From contig JADJRD010000003.1 of the NCBI GenBank assembly GCA_016712405.1, positions 486,501 to 550,500 of the forward strand: a stretch of 64,000 nucleotides of DNA, given 5' to 3'. Numbering within the stretch: position 1 is the stretch's first letter; each line of letters opens with the position of its first letter. Of this stretch, positions 17,386 to 26,527 are shown one piece after another. Source of the DNA: Cellvibrio sp. (GTDB lineage Bacteria > Pseudomonadota > Gammaproteobacteria > Pseudomonadales > Cellvibrionaceae). Below the pieces are notes generated by a model, which saw nothing but the letters and a program-made list of their open reading frames with translations, made no database searches and had not been told where the DNA came from. Made by a program: the position numbers and the translations under genes.

Positions 17386-18894
17386 ATGAAACTGGGTGTG
17401 ATTTTTAGTTTGGTATTCTGTTGTGTGTCAGGTGTAGCGGCTGCACAACAAAAAACCAGTATTTTTAAAAACGGTTTTGAAAATGAAGCTGAAATTAAAA
17501 AATGGACCTTGATGTATGGTGCACAAGTGGTTGCCGACAATGTGCGTACTGGTTCAGGTGCATTGGTGATTGCAGAAGGCGAGGCATCTATTCGCACGCA
17601 AAGTCAATTGAGTGAGCAGGGTGTAGTTGATTTTTGGATTAAGACTTCTTCGCCGTCTACTGAATATACGATTACCTTGCGTGTTGCTTCGTCGCAGAAT
17701 AACGATAGTGATTGGGTGCAGGTGGGGCAAATTACAGGTAAAAATGATACAGAAGAATATTATGCAAAACGGATTTCAATTGACGATCCGGGTAAAAAAT
17801 ATTTGCGATTAGATTTCGCTGTGACCAATGGTCAATTATGGTTGGATGATGTCAATGTTCAAAAAATTTTGTTGGGAACTGCCTTACAAAAAAATCAGCA
17901 AAAAATTATTACCGAAGTGATGGATAAGTTGCGTGCGGATAAAGATTACCAAGTCCAAGCCGATGCATTGCGCACCCTGGGTAAAAACTATTCTGCGCAA
18001 ATAGATGTACAGCGACAATATTTGGAATATGCCAATGGTATTTATTCTAGCGTTACATTGGCAATGGCGACTTCTGAAAGAGGGCGAATGGCAAATCCAT
18101 TAGCTTATGAAACATTCAAAAAATTGGTTGATGATGTCAATCTGGTTTCTTCTCCTCTACAAAAAGCACGTATATCTTCTTTGCTTAAGCCGTTAGGTGT
18201 AATAGCAACCAACAGTTTGAATGTGATGACCCAAGGCGCTTTTTCGGCATTTGCTGAACCCTTTAAATCTATAGTGGCGACTGCATTTGAGCGTTCAAAT
18301 TTTGAAAATGCAGGGATCAATCGCGCCGCTAGAAAATTTGCAGAAAAAAATGGGTTGGTTACTTATGAAAAGGCTGAAGGGTTTTTAGCTGAAATTGAAA
18401 AAGAAGTGACCACCTTGGCTGCGCTGGATAAAGATCTTCAAGATATACAAGGGAAATTGAATCAGTACCGAAATGAATTAAGTAAACATTTGCAGGATTC
18501 TTTGATTGCAGGTGGATTGGGGCGAGGTCAGGAAAATTACAATCGTGTGTTGAGTAAAGATGAGGTTGTGCGTAACCAGGCTCTACTGGAAATTACCAAT
18601 TATTTTATGTTGCAAGCGGAAAGCTATCAAAATCACTCAAGTTCCAATACCGATTTTGTGCAATTTATGATGAAAGCGACACGCAATATGGAAGAAACAC
18701 AGGTTTATAAGGAAAGATTTAATCAAATTGCATCGTCTGTCATTACTTATTACGACAAATTTGAACGCAGTGTTGCCAAGGAACAAAACCCGTTTAGTGA
18801 AGAAAAAGATAAAAAAGTTTGGGAAGCGCAAGCGGCGAAAGTGCGTGGATATTTGCAGGAATCGAAACAGGCGTTTACTAAGGCGTATATGTAA
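17386..18894 (+). CDS. Secreted protein with N-terminal jelly-roll domain, function unknown
   Basis: A 502-residue protein with a clear signal peptide (MKLGVIFSLVFCCVSGVAAA). Residues about 25-155 look like a concanavalin/CBM-type beta-sandwich (FKNGFENEAEIKKWTLMYG, GVVDFWIKTSSPS, LRLDFAVTNGQLWLDDVNVQ). The rest (about 165-500) is helical, rich in charged residues, with no enzyme motif I recognise. It follows the degenerate deacetylase-like gene by 8 bases, so the two are probably an operon of exported proteins. A role in surface or polysaccharide binding is only a suggestion. Confidence 0.6.
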   Translation: MKLGVIFSLVFCCVSGVAAAQQKTSIFKNGFENEAEIKKWTLMYGAQVVADNVRTGSGALVIAEGEASIRTQSQLSEQGVVDFWIKTSSPSTEYTITLRVASSQNNDSDWVQVGQITGKNDTEEYYAKRISIDDPGKKYLRLDFAVTNGQLWLDDVNVQKILLGTALQKNQQKIITEVMDKLRADKDYQVQADALRTLGKNYSAQIDVQRQYLEYANGIYSSVTLAMATSERGRMANPLAYETFKKLVDDVNLVSSPLQKARISSLLKPLGVIATNSLNVMTQGAFSAFAEPFKSIVATAFERSNFENAGINRAARKFAEKNGLVTYEKAEGFLAEIEKEVTTLAALDKDLQDIQGKLNQYRNELSKHLQDSLIAGGLGRGQENYNRVLSKDEVVRNQALLEITNYFMLQAESYQNHSSSNTDFVQFMMKATRNMEETQVYKERFNQIASSVITYYDKFERSVAKEQNPFSEEKDKKVWEAQAAKVRGYLQESKQAFTKAYM

Positions 18895-18896
18895 GA

Positions 18897-19001
18897 CCCC
18901 ACCCTAACCCTCCCCTTGCCAGGGGAGGGGATATGTTCTTCCCCCTTGCCAGGGAAGGGGATATGTTCCTCCCCCTGGTAAGGGGGAGGTCAGGAGGGGG
19001 T
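18897..19001. repeat. Dispersed GC-rich palindromic repeat, copy 3
   Basis: Three alternating arms (CCTCCCCTTGCCAGGGGAGG and variants) occur in tandem, giving nested hairpins between two plus-strand genes. The core unit CCCTTGCCAGGG recurs at 49566, 51606 and 60962. Confidence 0.75.
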
Positions 19002-19026
19002 CATTTTTTTTAAAGGTTTTTAAATT

Positions 19027-20393
19027 ATGCCAATGAATTGGAACCAATTACTTTGCGCCGAACGATTGGGAAACCGTTCAGCGAAATTTGAAGAAGGTCG
19101 ATCGCCTTTTCATTCAGATCACGACAAAATTATTTTTCTGGAGCCTTTCGACGTCTTGCGCGTAAAACACAGGTGCATCCTCTTGCGACTAATGATCATA
19201 TTCATAATCGCATGACGCATAGTCTTGAAGTGGCTTGTGTAGGGCGCACATTAGGTATTCGCGTCGGTGAGGCTTTGCGATCCAACAAAGATTTTCCGCA
19301 ATCGATTTTACCCACCGATATTGGCGATATAGTGCAATCCACTTGTTTGGCTCATGACATTGGCAATCCGCCTTTTGGGCACACTGGTGAAGATGCAATA
19401 CGTAACTGGTTTCAAAAAGAAGGTGCGGACTTTTTGCAGCATTTGTTGCCAGAGGAACAAGATGATATTCGCAATTTTGAAGGTAATGCTCAGGGGCTGC
19501 GGGTATTAACCACATCAGAATATCACCAGTTTCATGATGGTATGCGTTTAACTTATGCGACGCTGGCCTCTTCGATTAAATATCCCTGGACATCAACTCC
19601 TACATTGTTGGGGCAGCGGCCAAAAAATAATAAGTACGGTATTTTTCAATCTGAACTTAATTATTTTCACGAGATTGCAGAGAAAACCGGCCTATTGCAA
19701 AAAGGAAAAAACTGGTATTGCCGCCATCCTCTGGTGTATTTAATGGAAGCTGCGGATGATTTTTGTTATGGCATTATTGATTTGGAAGATGGCCTTGAAA
19801 TGGGTATTTTGCAATGGCAAGAAATTTACGAATTACTCTTGCCGGTCATTGTTGATTCGCCACAATTGCCAGAATTAGAGCGATTATTGAAAAAAGTGAA
19901 TGATGGGCGAAAACCAGCATTGGTAAGAGGCAAAATCATCGACGCTTTTATTGCTGCAGGAACCCATGCATTTGTTAACAATCAAGCAGCGTTTTTGGCG
20001 GGTGAGGTTGAAGGCGATTTAATATCGCTCAGTGAGCCTAAAGGAAGAAATGATGTGCCCGCCGCGAAGAATACCGCCAAACAAAAAGTATTTAATCATT
20101 CGCGTCGTGTTGAATTGGAAATTGGTGCTTATGCGGTAATAGGGACACTTTTAAACACAATTTGCAGTGCGGTCTATGCCTTCCTGCATGATCCTGAGCA
20201 TATGACCTATAAAGATAACCGAGTCATGTCATTAATTGGCGAAAATAATTTTCATCCCTGCGTATTTAAACGTGAAGGTCATTATCATTATTTGGCATTA
20301 ATGGCGGTGATCGATCATATCAGCGGAATGACAGATAATTACGCGACTAATCTTGCAAAACAATTTAACGGCTTGGGTGAATCGAGATACTGA
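19027..20393 (+). CDS. dgt: Deoxyguanosinetriphosphate triphosphohydrolase-like protein (one apparent frameshift)
   Basis: An HD-domain dNTP triphosphohydrolase that releases tripolyphosphate from dGTP or related dNTPs. The reading frame shifts at a T-run (19133-19137). One extra T restores DKIIFSGAFRRLARKTQVHP, a strongly conserved Dgt segment. The HD motif is seen as RMTHSLEV and CLAHDIGNPPFGHTGEDA. The reconstructed length is about 455 residues, in the family range. The break is most likely a sequencing or assembly error. The stop is one base before the next gene's ATG, suggesting coupling. Confidence 0.88.
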
Positions 20394-20394
20394 C

Positions 20395-21291
20395 ATGCTG
20401 GATTCACTCAAGTTTCGACGATTGACCCTGGCATTAATTCTGCTGGCAATTCCTTTCTTTTTTGTTGGTGGTCCCAGTAGTGTTTCTTTGGATGTTTATC
20501 GCCGTTTTTGGGATTTGGGACATTCACTATTTTTTGCATTAGTTGCAATTAATCTCGTTTGCTGGGGAATTATAAAAACGCCAAAGCATTTTTCCATTGC
20601 TTTTGTGATGGTTGTATTGCTGAGCTTGGCAATTGAAAAATTACAAAGTTGGGTAGGTCGTGATGCCAGTTGGCTGGATGTTTTGGCGAACTTATCGGGA
20701 TTTGTGTTGGGTTATAGTTTCATTCAAAAGTTTGAACTTAAAATTTTTCTTTTGCGCCTGGCATCCCTTCTGGGTTTAATTCCAGGATTCTGGAGTTTTT
20801 TTAAAAGTGCTATGGTCGTAGCAGTTGCCTGGCAACAATTTCCGGTGTTGTTGAGTGGTGATTCATTTTGGGAACAAAAAGCTTGGGGCGGGGATGTCAC
20901 CTTGCAAAAAATACCACAGCAATCAGGATACAAGATTGTTTTTCCGGGGAAGGCTTTTGTCTCTTCTGACATGATGGGCTTTGTGCAATCTTGGAATGGT
21001 TACCAGAATTTGGTGCTTGAGGTGAATAACCCAAGCGCTAAAGAATTTTTACTGACGCTGCGTATCTCAGATAAGCAGCATGAATTGTCAGATCAAAACT
21101 ATAACGACAGGTTTAATCGACGACTTTTGCTATTGCCAGGTGAGAATCGAATTCAGGTGAGCTTGACGGAAATAGAGAATTCACCAGCGGAAAGGAAAAT
21201 GGATATGGACGAAATCTATTTGTTGATGCTGTTTCTGCCAGAAAATGGCGAGTCGCAGAAAATCCATGTGAACAAACTTTATCTGCAATAG
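20395..21291 (+). CDS. VanZ-like membrane domain fused to a C-terminal jelly-roll domain
   Basis: A 298-residue protein with four N-terminal membrane segments carrying the VanZ-family pattern: WDLGHSLFFALV, then IEKLQSWVGRDASWLDVLAN and GFVLGY. A further hydrophobic helix follows, then a soluble C-terminal part (about 160-298) with a carbohydrate-binding-like beta-sandwich (GYKIVFPGKAFVSSDMMGFV ... YLLMLFLPE). VanZ-type proteins affect envelope or glycopeptide sensitivity, with no settled biochemistry. ATG 20395 follows the dgt stop by one base. The fusion suggests envelope glycan sensing, as inference. Confidence 0.65.
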   Translation: MLDSLKFRRLTLALILLAIPFFFVGGPSSVSLDVYRRFWDLGHSLFFALVAINLVCWGIIKTPKHFSIAFVMVVLLSLAIEKLQSWVGRDASWLDVLANLSGFVLGYSFIQKFELKIFLLRLASLLGLIPGFWSFFKSAMVVAVAWQQFPVLLSGDSFWEQKAWGGDVTLQKIPQQSGYKIVFPGKAFVSSDMMGFVQSWNGYQNLVLEVNNPSAKEFLLTLRISDKQHELSDQNYNDRFNRRLLLLPGENRIQVSLTEIENSPAERKMDMDEIYLLMLFLPENGESQKIHVNKLYLQ

Positions 21292-21292
21292 A

Positions 21293-21327
21293 ACAATACT
21301 GGCAGGTGTTAAACCTGCCAGTATTGT
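21293..21327. terminator. Perfect 15-bp inverted repeat between convergent genes
   Basis: ACAATACTGGCAGGT at 21293-21307 pairs perfectly with 21313-21327 around a 5-base loop. It lies directly between the stop codons of two convergent genes, so it probably serves as a bidirectional transcription stop. It lacks a long T-run, so intrinsic termination may be weak. Confidence 0.65.
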
Positions 21328-21330
21328 GGG

Positions 21331-21534
21331 TTAGAAATCAATTTTGTCGTAGTCGTCAAATCCCAGTGCATCTTTAATTCGGCGACGTTCCAGGCGATCT
21401 TCAAGTTTGCGACGTGTTTCCAGTGTTTGGGCGTTGACTTCTTTAGCTGAAAGTTTCGGTGTGGACTCATCGTCTTCCAGACTGGTTTCGCTAATCAAGT
21501 CGGCATCTTGTGAATGATCTACATCTACAGACAT
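21331..21534 (-). CDS. PA3496-like small acidic protein
   Basis: A 67-residue soluble acidic protein. The C-terminal half, ETRRKLEDRLERRRIKDALG followed by FDDYDKIDF, matches the pattern of the PA3496 family of pseudomonads, named as putative envelope-integrity proteins, with a variable N-terminus. No membrane segment is present. It is monocistronic and faces a convergent neighbour. The match is by motif only. Confidence 0.65.
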   Translation of the reverse strand: MSVDVDHSQDADLISETSLEDDESTPKLSAKEVNAQTLETRRKLEDRLERRRIKDALGFDDYDKIDF

Positions 21535-21703
21535 AAGGTTGCTCCAAAGTTGATTCAGGGTAAGTTTTTTGACCCCGCGCTATTTACCATAGACACTTTC
21601 AAAAAAAAAGAAAAATCTTTTTCTGATTGATGGCTTATTCTTTTTAGTTTGAAAGAGTCTATGGCTGCTAAACTTGGCAGACGATTTTCTACATGAGGCC
21701 TGT

Positions 21704-22183
21704 ATGATTCTGGATAAAAAAACACCAGAGCCAGACATTCTCGGCTGGCGAGAGTGGGTCGGCTTGCCTGATTTGGGTATAGAAGCCATAAAAGCCAAGG
21801 TGGATACAGGGGCGAAGACTAGCGCCTTGCATGCCCATTACATTACGCCTTATGAGGAAAAGGGAGAGTTGTGGGTTAAATTTGGCCTGCACCCCAATCA
21901 AAAGGATGCCTTGACCTCCATCGATTGTATCGCCCGTGTGAAAGACAGGCGTCCAGTAACCGATTCGGGTGGGCACACCGAAAAGCGTTTTGTCATAGAA
22001 ACGTCATTAAGAATTAATAATTTACTTTTCCCGATTGAAATGACCCTGACAGATAGAGAGAACATGCGGTTCCGAATGTTGTTGGGTCGAAATGCGTTAA
22101 AAGGTTTGTTTTTGGTGGATAGCCAGAAATCTTTTTTATTGGGTGGAAGTCGTCTGCACCCATCATCACAGAGCGCTGATTGA
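21704..22183 (+). CDS. RimK-associated ATP-dependent zinc protease-like protein (RimB/DUF785 type)
   Basis: A 159-residue protein of the retropepsin-like family that accompanies RimK. It contains the aspartic-protease-like motif KAKVDTGAKTSALHA, the strand IDCIARVKDRRPVTDSGG, and RMLLGRNALKGLFLVD. In Pseudomonas the homologue (RimB) removes glutamates that RimK adds to ribosomal protein S6. ATG 21704 is chosen over TTG 21674 because GAGG lies about 8 bases upstream of it and the TTG extension shows no similarity. The rimK gene follows 38 bases downstream, which supports the call. Confidence 0.82.
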   Translation: MILDKKTPEPDILGWREWVGLPDLGIEAIKAKVDTGAKTSALHAHYITPYEEKGELWVKFGLHPNQKDALTSIDCIARVKDRRPVTDSGGHTEKRFVIETSLRINNLLFPIEMTLTDRENMRFRMLLGRNALKGLFLVDSQKSFLLGGSRLHPSSQSAD

Positions 22184-22221
22184 TTCATTGTTGAATCCCC
22201 AATGCTTAACGAGTTAATGCT

Positions 22222-23118
22222 ATGAACATCGCTATTTTGTCCCGCAATCCCAAACTTTATTCCACCCGTCGCTTGGTGGAGGCCTGTGAGTCCGGCGGGC
22301 ACAGAGTTAGGGTAATCGACATTTTAAAATGCTATATCGACATAGCGTCGGACAATTCTGCGATTTGGTATATGGGTGAAAAGCTGGAATCTTTTGATGC
22401 AGTCATTCCTCGTATCGGCGCATCTGTGACTCACTATGGATTAGCGGTGATTCGACAGTTTGAAATGATGGGTGTTTATTGCTTAACAGATTCAATTGCC
22501 CTGGCAAGATCTCGCGATAAATTACGTGCACTGCAATTGCTTTCAAAAAAAGGGTTAGGTTTGCCAAAAACCAGCGTTGCCCACAATGTGGATGATGCCA
22601 GTGAATTAATTAAATTAGTGGGCGGTACACCATTAGTTGTCAAACTCAGTGAAGGCACACAAGGTCGAGGAATAGTTTTAGCTGAAACGCCTAAAGCGGC
22701 CGAAAGTGTGATTGAAGCGTTTAAAGAATTAAAAGCAGAATTTTTGGTACAAGAATTTATTCGCGAGGCGAATGGCTGTGATTTACGTTGTTTTGTTATA
22801 GGCAATAAAGTCGTTGCGGCTATGGAGCGCAAAGCCAAGGCGGGCGAGTTCAGATCAAATCTTCATCGTGGTGGCAGTGCAACTGTGGTGAAATTAACGG
22901 CATTGGAGCGCAGTACTGCAGTGAAAGCCACTCAAGCCATGGGTTTAAAGATTGCCGGTGTTGATTTGCTCAGATCCCATCGTGGACCACTGGTGATGGA
23001 AGTCAATTCTTCGCCTGGCCTGGAAGGAATTGAAAAAGCATCTGAAAAAAATATTGCAGATTTAATAGTGGATTATTTGGAAAAGAACAGCAATCCAGAC
23101 AAAAAAGTACGTTCTTGA
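22222..23118 (+). CDS. rimK: Ribosomal protein S6 glutamate ligase
   Basis: An ATP-grasp ligase that adds glutamate residues to the C-terminus of ribosomal protein S6. It is 298 residues long, the usual length. ATP-grasp features are visible: PLVVKLSEGTQGRGIVLAE (glycine-rich loop and lysine), FLVQEFIREANGCDLRCFVI, and VMEVNSSPGLEGIE for metal binding. It forms a pair with the RimB-like gene just upstream on the same strand. The identification is firm at family level; related ATP-grasp ligases can have other acceptors. Confidence 0.9.
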   Translation: MNIAILSRNPKLYSTRRLVEACESGGHRVRVIDILKCYIDIASDNSAIWYMGEKLESFDAVIPRIGASVTHYGLAVIRQFEMMGVYCLTDSIALARSRDKLRALQLLSKKGLGLPKTSVAHNVDDASELIKLVGGTPLVVKLSEGTQGRGIVLAETPKAAESVIEAFKELKAEFLVQEFIREANGCDLRCFVIGNKVVAAMERKAKAGEFRSNLHRGGSATVVKLTALERSTAVKATQAMGLKIAGVDLLRSHRGPLVMEVNSSPGLEGIEKASEKNIADLIVDYLEKNSNPDKKVRS

Positions 23119-23130
23119 GAATGCTTAAAA

Positions 23131-23442
23131 TTAAACGCTGCCCTCTTTTTCAATTACAAGAATTCTTGCTTCCAGGAGAGGCTTGGCAAAATGTTCATTG
23201 CGTTGTGAGGCGAAAAAAATGTCACCTGGGTTTAATGTGACTGATTCTTCACTTCCGTTTGATCGATAAAACATTTCAACTTGACCATCTAAAACAACAA
23301 ATACTTCTTCGCCATCGTTGATGTGCCATTTGTAAGGTTGATCGGTCCAGTGTAAGCGAGTAGTGATCCCGTTCATATTGGAAATGTTTTTCGCGCCCCA
23401 TGGACGGTCTGCTGTAAATAATCGACTGCGTATTATTTCCAC
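23131..23442 (-). CDS. Small cupin-domain protein
   Basis: A 103-residue single-domain cupin. The first cupin motif is partly visible (PYKWHINDGEEVFVVLDGQV) and the second as LNPGDIFFASQRNEHFAK, leaving H, E and H as potential metal ligands. Such proteins range from isomerases to sugar-binding or sensor proteins, and no substrate can be inferred. It lies 26 bases downstream of the degenerate sensor kinase gene on the same strand and may be co-transcribed. Confidence 0.7.
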   Translation of the reverse strand: MEIIRSRLFTADRPWGAKNISNMNGITTRLHWTDQPYKWHINDGEEVFVVLDGQVEMFYRSNGSEESVTLNPGDIFFASQRNEHFAKPLLEARILVIEKEGSV

Positions 23443-23468
23443 AATGAATCCTTCGGAATGTTGCCGGT

Positions 23469-24851
23469 TTAATTTAATGGTAATTGAATATTAAACGTAG
23501 TGCCGTAAACCTCATCTGAAGTCACCGCCATATGCCCACGGTGGTGATTGGTGATAATAAAATAAGAATAAGATAAGCGTTGCTCTACAGGATAAATATC
23601 ATCATCGGCGTTAATGGCAAAAAACGGTTGGAAGATATCCAGCTGTTCATCGGCGGATAGGCATTTTCCATTGTGGCGAACCTTAATCCAGAGAGAATCA
23701 AAAAATTCGCTGAGTTCTATATGAATCTCAGGTGCTTTGGCAGAAGGTTGAATTTCCTTAAGTGCATAAAACGAACTACGTAATAAACGTACAAACACTT
23801 GAGATAACTCGGCGGCAAAACAAGGAATGCTGGTTATTTTTTCGCTGTATTGTCGAGAAATTTTTATCGATTCAAATCTAAAGCCATCCATATCAGAAAA
23901 TAATTTTCGGGTCAGCTCAATAGCGTTATCCATTGTTGGCCGCAAATCTGCAATTTGTTTTTCTTCGCGGTGACTGTGTGCCAGTTGCAATAAATTATTG
24001 GCAATAGCAGAGGCTTGTTGTCGACTTTGTTGCGCACGGTTAATTGTTGTTATCAAATCAGGTTGAGTTTCAGAAGCCAGTTTAGATAATTGTTCTTTTG
24101 CCGTTGTTAGTGCAGATGAAATATTTTGTAAGGGCGAATCTATATCAAATGCCATGGCTGAAGCCAATTCGCCCATTGCCGAGACTTTGTCCCTTTCCGC
24201 TAATTTGGTTTCGGCTTTGACTTGTTTAGTGACGTCATCAATTAAAATCACCAAGCCTGTTTCACCTTTGTTGTGCAATGAATAGAAGGTGATGTCAAAA
24301 CTGTATTGCCCTTGTTGGCTGTGTTTGAGTGTCGTGGTTTCTTTTGAATCAAAAACCGCTTTGACTTGCTCGGGTGTGAAAGTAATTGCTGGATAGACTT
24401 CCCACAAATTTTTCCCCATCACGTGTTCTTGTGAGCGCCCGGTGATTTCTTTGGCAACGCGATTCCATTGCGTAATATTCAAATCTCGGTTTAAACCGAT
24501 CAACATAAGCGGCATAGAATCAACAATATTGGTGATATAAGCTTCGCGATTTTGTAATTGCTCGGTAGTTTCTTGAAGCACTGCTGTACGTCTCGCAACA
24601 CGATCTTCCAGTGTTGCTTTCATGTCTTGTAATGCACGATTGGATTTTGCTAATCGACGTTGAGAAAAAATAAGAAAGGTCACGGTAATCGACAGGATGA
24701 TAATCAACATGCCACTGGAAAAATTAGCAACATATTGCCAGCGAGTAGAACCGTCAGGATATTCGAAGACATCGAATATGCCTGCCATAGTAGGTAGGCT
24801 GAACGTGAGGATAAGGAGGGGTGCAAGAAAGTGTTTCAACAATGTTTTCAT
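23469..24851 (-). CDS. PAS-domain sensor histidine kinase with lost phospho-acceptor histidine
   Basis: A 460-residue membrane sensor: a signal-like N-terminus, a membrane helix at about 45-63, a coiled coil, a PAS domain at about 103-208, then a histidine-kinase-like core. Where active kinases have AHEINQPL, this one has AFDIDSPL, so Phe235 stands in place of histidine. The ATP-binding part is also degenerate: no DxGxG (RHNGKCLS instead) and no GLGL box. It is therefore probably a pseudokinase that senses or scaffolds. The reading frame is intact over its full length, arguing against simple decay. Confidence 0.75.
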   Translation of the reverse strand: MKTLLKHFLAPLLILTFSLPTMAGIFDVFEYPDGSTRWQYVANFSSGMLIIILSITVTFLIFSQRRLAKSNRALQDMKATLEDRVARRTAVLQETTEQLQNREAYITNIVDSMPLMLIGLNRDLNITQWNRVAKEITGRSQEHVMGKNLWEVYPAITFTPEQVKAVFDSKETTTLKHSQQGQYSFDITFYSLHNKGETGLVILIDDVTKQVKAETKLAERDKVSAMGELASAMAFDIDSPLQNISSALTTAKEQLSKLASETQPDLITTINRAQQSRQQASAIANNLLQLAHSHREEKQIADLRPTMDNAIELTRKLFSDMDGFRFESIKISRQYSEKITSIPCFAAELSQVFVRLLRSSFYALKEIQPSAKAPEIHIELSEFFDSLWIKVRHNGKCLSADEQLDIFQPFFAINADDDIYPVEQRLSYSYFIITNHHRGHMAVTSDEVYGTTFNIQLPLN

Positions 24852-25042
24852 GGAATCATGCCATCTAATGAATGGGTTAATTCTAGCGGATCGAGCGAGC
24901 TAAATCGATATATCTAATTCTTTGGGGCGGTGGATGTAATAGGGAATGTAGAAAACTAATGCTGAGCTACTCCGAGATTAGCCCTGAATTGGGTTATTGG
25001 GGTATCATTCCCTTACTATTTTTTTAATTCCCTGCTATTGCT

Positions 25043-25625
25043 ATGCCTGAACCTAAAGACGATAACGCTCTCTTCTTTCAACAAATGAAAGATGTTCAAC
25101 CTATCAAAGTGGATGAAAAAGTCACTTTGGCCTCTGCCCATCAAGATAAAATTAATGCTGTGACCCGTCGAAAAGCGGCAATCGCTGAATTGGCAAAAAG
25201 ATAAAAACTTTTTATCTGGCGAATATATTGAACCTGTTGAGCCATTGGCGATTATCGAATTTAAACGCGATGGTGTACAAACCGGTGTTTATCGCAATTT
25301 ACGTTTGGGGAAATATCCAATTGATGCACGCTTGGATTTGCATCACATGACGGTCGATCAAGCGCGCCATGCCGTATTTCAATTTGTAAAAGATTGCATG
25401 ACCCACGACATTCGCTGTGCATTGATCACGCATGGAAAGGGTGAGGGGCGTGATCAGCCCGCACAATTGAAAAGTTGCCTCGCTCATTGGCTACCACAAT
25501 TTCAAGAGGTTCTTGCATTTCATTCGGCGCAAAAACAACATGGTTGGGTTGGTGCAACTTATGTTTTATTGCGTAAAAGCGAAAAGAAAAAATTAGAAAA
25601 TTGGGAAATGCACAATAAAAAGTAA
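25043..25625 (+). CDS. Smr-domain protein (one apparent frameshift)
   Basis: About 193 residues. The C-terminal Smr domain has LDLHHMTVDQARHAVFQFV, ITHGKGEG and the closing HGWVGATYVLLR. Smr domains act as nicking endonucleases or ribonucleases, in some cases on collided ribosomes. The N-terminal half, from ATG 25043, is charged and typical of gammaproteobacterial SmrA-type proteins. An A-run at 25195-25199 carries one base too many; removing one restores AELAKDKNFLSGEY. This is most likely a sequencing or assembly error. Confidence 0.85.
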
Positions 25626-25665
25626 GCACTATTGTTTAATTAATAGATCATTTTTTGGAGTTAAC

Positions 25666-26520
25666 ATGACAATTCAATTAGAAGGCTACACCGCAAAGCT
25701 TATCGGTGTTGCGGTACCTTCGTTAAATAATGCCGTTTTCACTGAAGTGCTTCGTGGTATTTGTGATGTAGCCGCGAGTTCTGGTTATAGAGTATTAATT
25801 GTTGATACACATTACTCAGTACTTGAAGAAGAGCGAATGGTGAGAACACTCTTGGCGCAATCTTTAGATGGTCTGATTATCACCGGTGGCGAGCAAACAG
25901 AATTGTGTCGCAAGACAATCAAAACTGCGGCTGTTCCCTTAGTGCAAATCATGGATATTCTCGATGATCCAATCGATATGAATGTTGGATTTTCACATTT
26001 TCAAGCAGGTTATGATGTAGCAAAGCATTTAATCGAAGAAGGCTATTCTCGAATAGGATTTATTGGTGCGCAAATGGATATTCGTGCGCAAAAACGATTG
26101 CAAGGGTTTAAAACTGCATTGGAAGAGAGCGGAAAATTTTGGAAAAATTTCATGTTGAACACACCAGATCCTTCATCGGTTGGGTTGGGTGTAGAACTTT
26201 TTAAAGAGCTAATGTCATCCACCAATGACATGCTGGATGCAGTTTTCTGTGCAAATGATGATCTTGCATTGGGTGCATTATTTGAAAGCATTCGCATGGG
26301 CATCAAAGTGCCTGATGATATGGCCATTTGTGGTTTCAATGATATGGAAGTATCTCGCTTCACAACTCCATCTTTAACCAGTGTATCGGTCAATCGATAT
26401 GAAATGGGTGTGAAATCTGCCGAACTGATTTTAGGTCGATTAGCAGGAAAAACTGATCAACCTAAAGTCATTGATGTGGGTTATCAAATTAAAAAACGTG
26501 AATCTACGGGTGTGGTTTAA
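25666..26520 (+). CDS. LacI/GntR-type sugar-sensor domain lacking the DNA-binding head
   Basis: A 284-residue protein matching the ligand-binding core of LacI-family repressors: KLIGVAVPSLNNAVFTEVLR, DGLIITGG, IGFIGAQMD, AVFCANDDLALGAL and AICGFNDMEVSRFTTPSLTS. The usual 55-60 residue helix-turn-helix and hinge are absent: only six residues precede the linker-like region. A good Shine-Dalgarno (TTGGAG) precedes ATG 25666, and just 40 bases separate it from smr, so no head is hidden upstream. It may be a truncated repressor or a stand-alone sensor or dominant-negative partner. Confidence 0.75.
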   Translation: MTIQLEGYTAKLIGVAVPSLNNAVFTEVLRGICDVAASSGYRVLIVDTHYSVLEEERMVRTLLAQSLDGLIITGGEQTELCRKTIKTAAVPLVQIMDILDDPIDMNVGFSHFQAGYDVAKHLIEEGYSRIGFIGAQMDIRAQKRLQGFKTALEESGKFWKNFMLNTPDPSSVGLGVELFKELMSSTNDMLDAVFCANDDLALGALFESIRMGIKVPDDMAICGFNDMEVSRFTTPSLTSVSVNRYEMGVKSAELILGRLAGKTDQPKVIDVGYQIKKRESTGVV

Positions 26521-26527
26521 TTGGATT

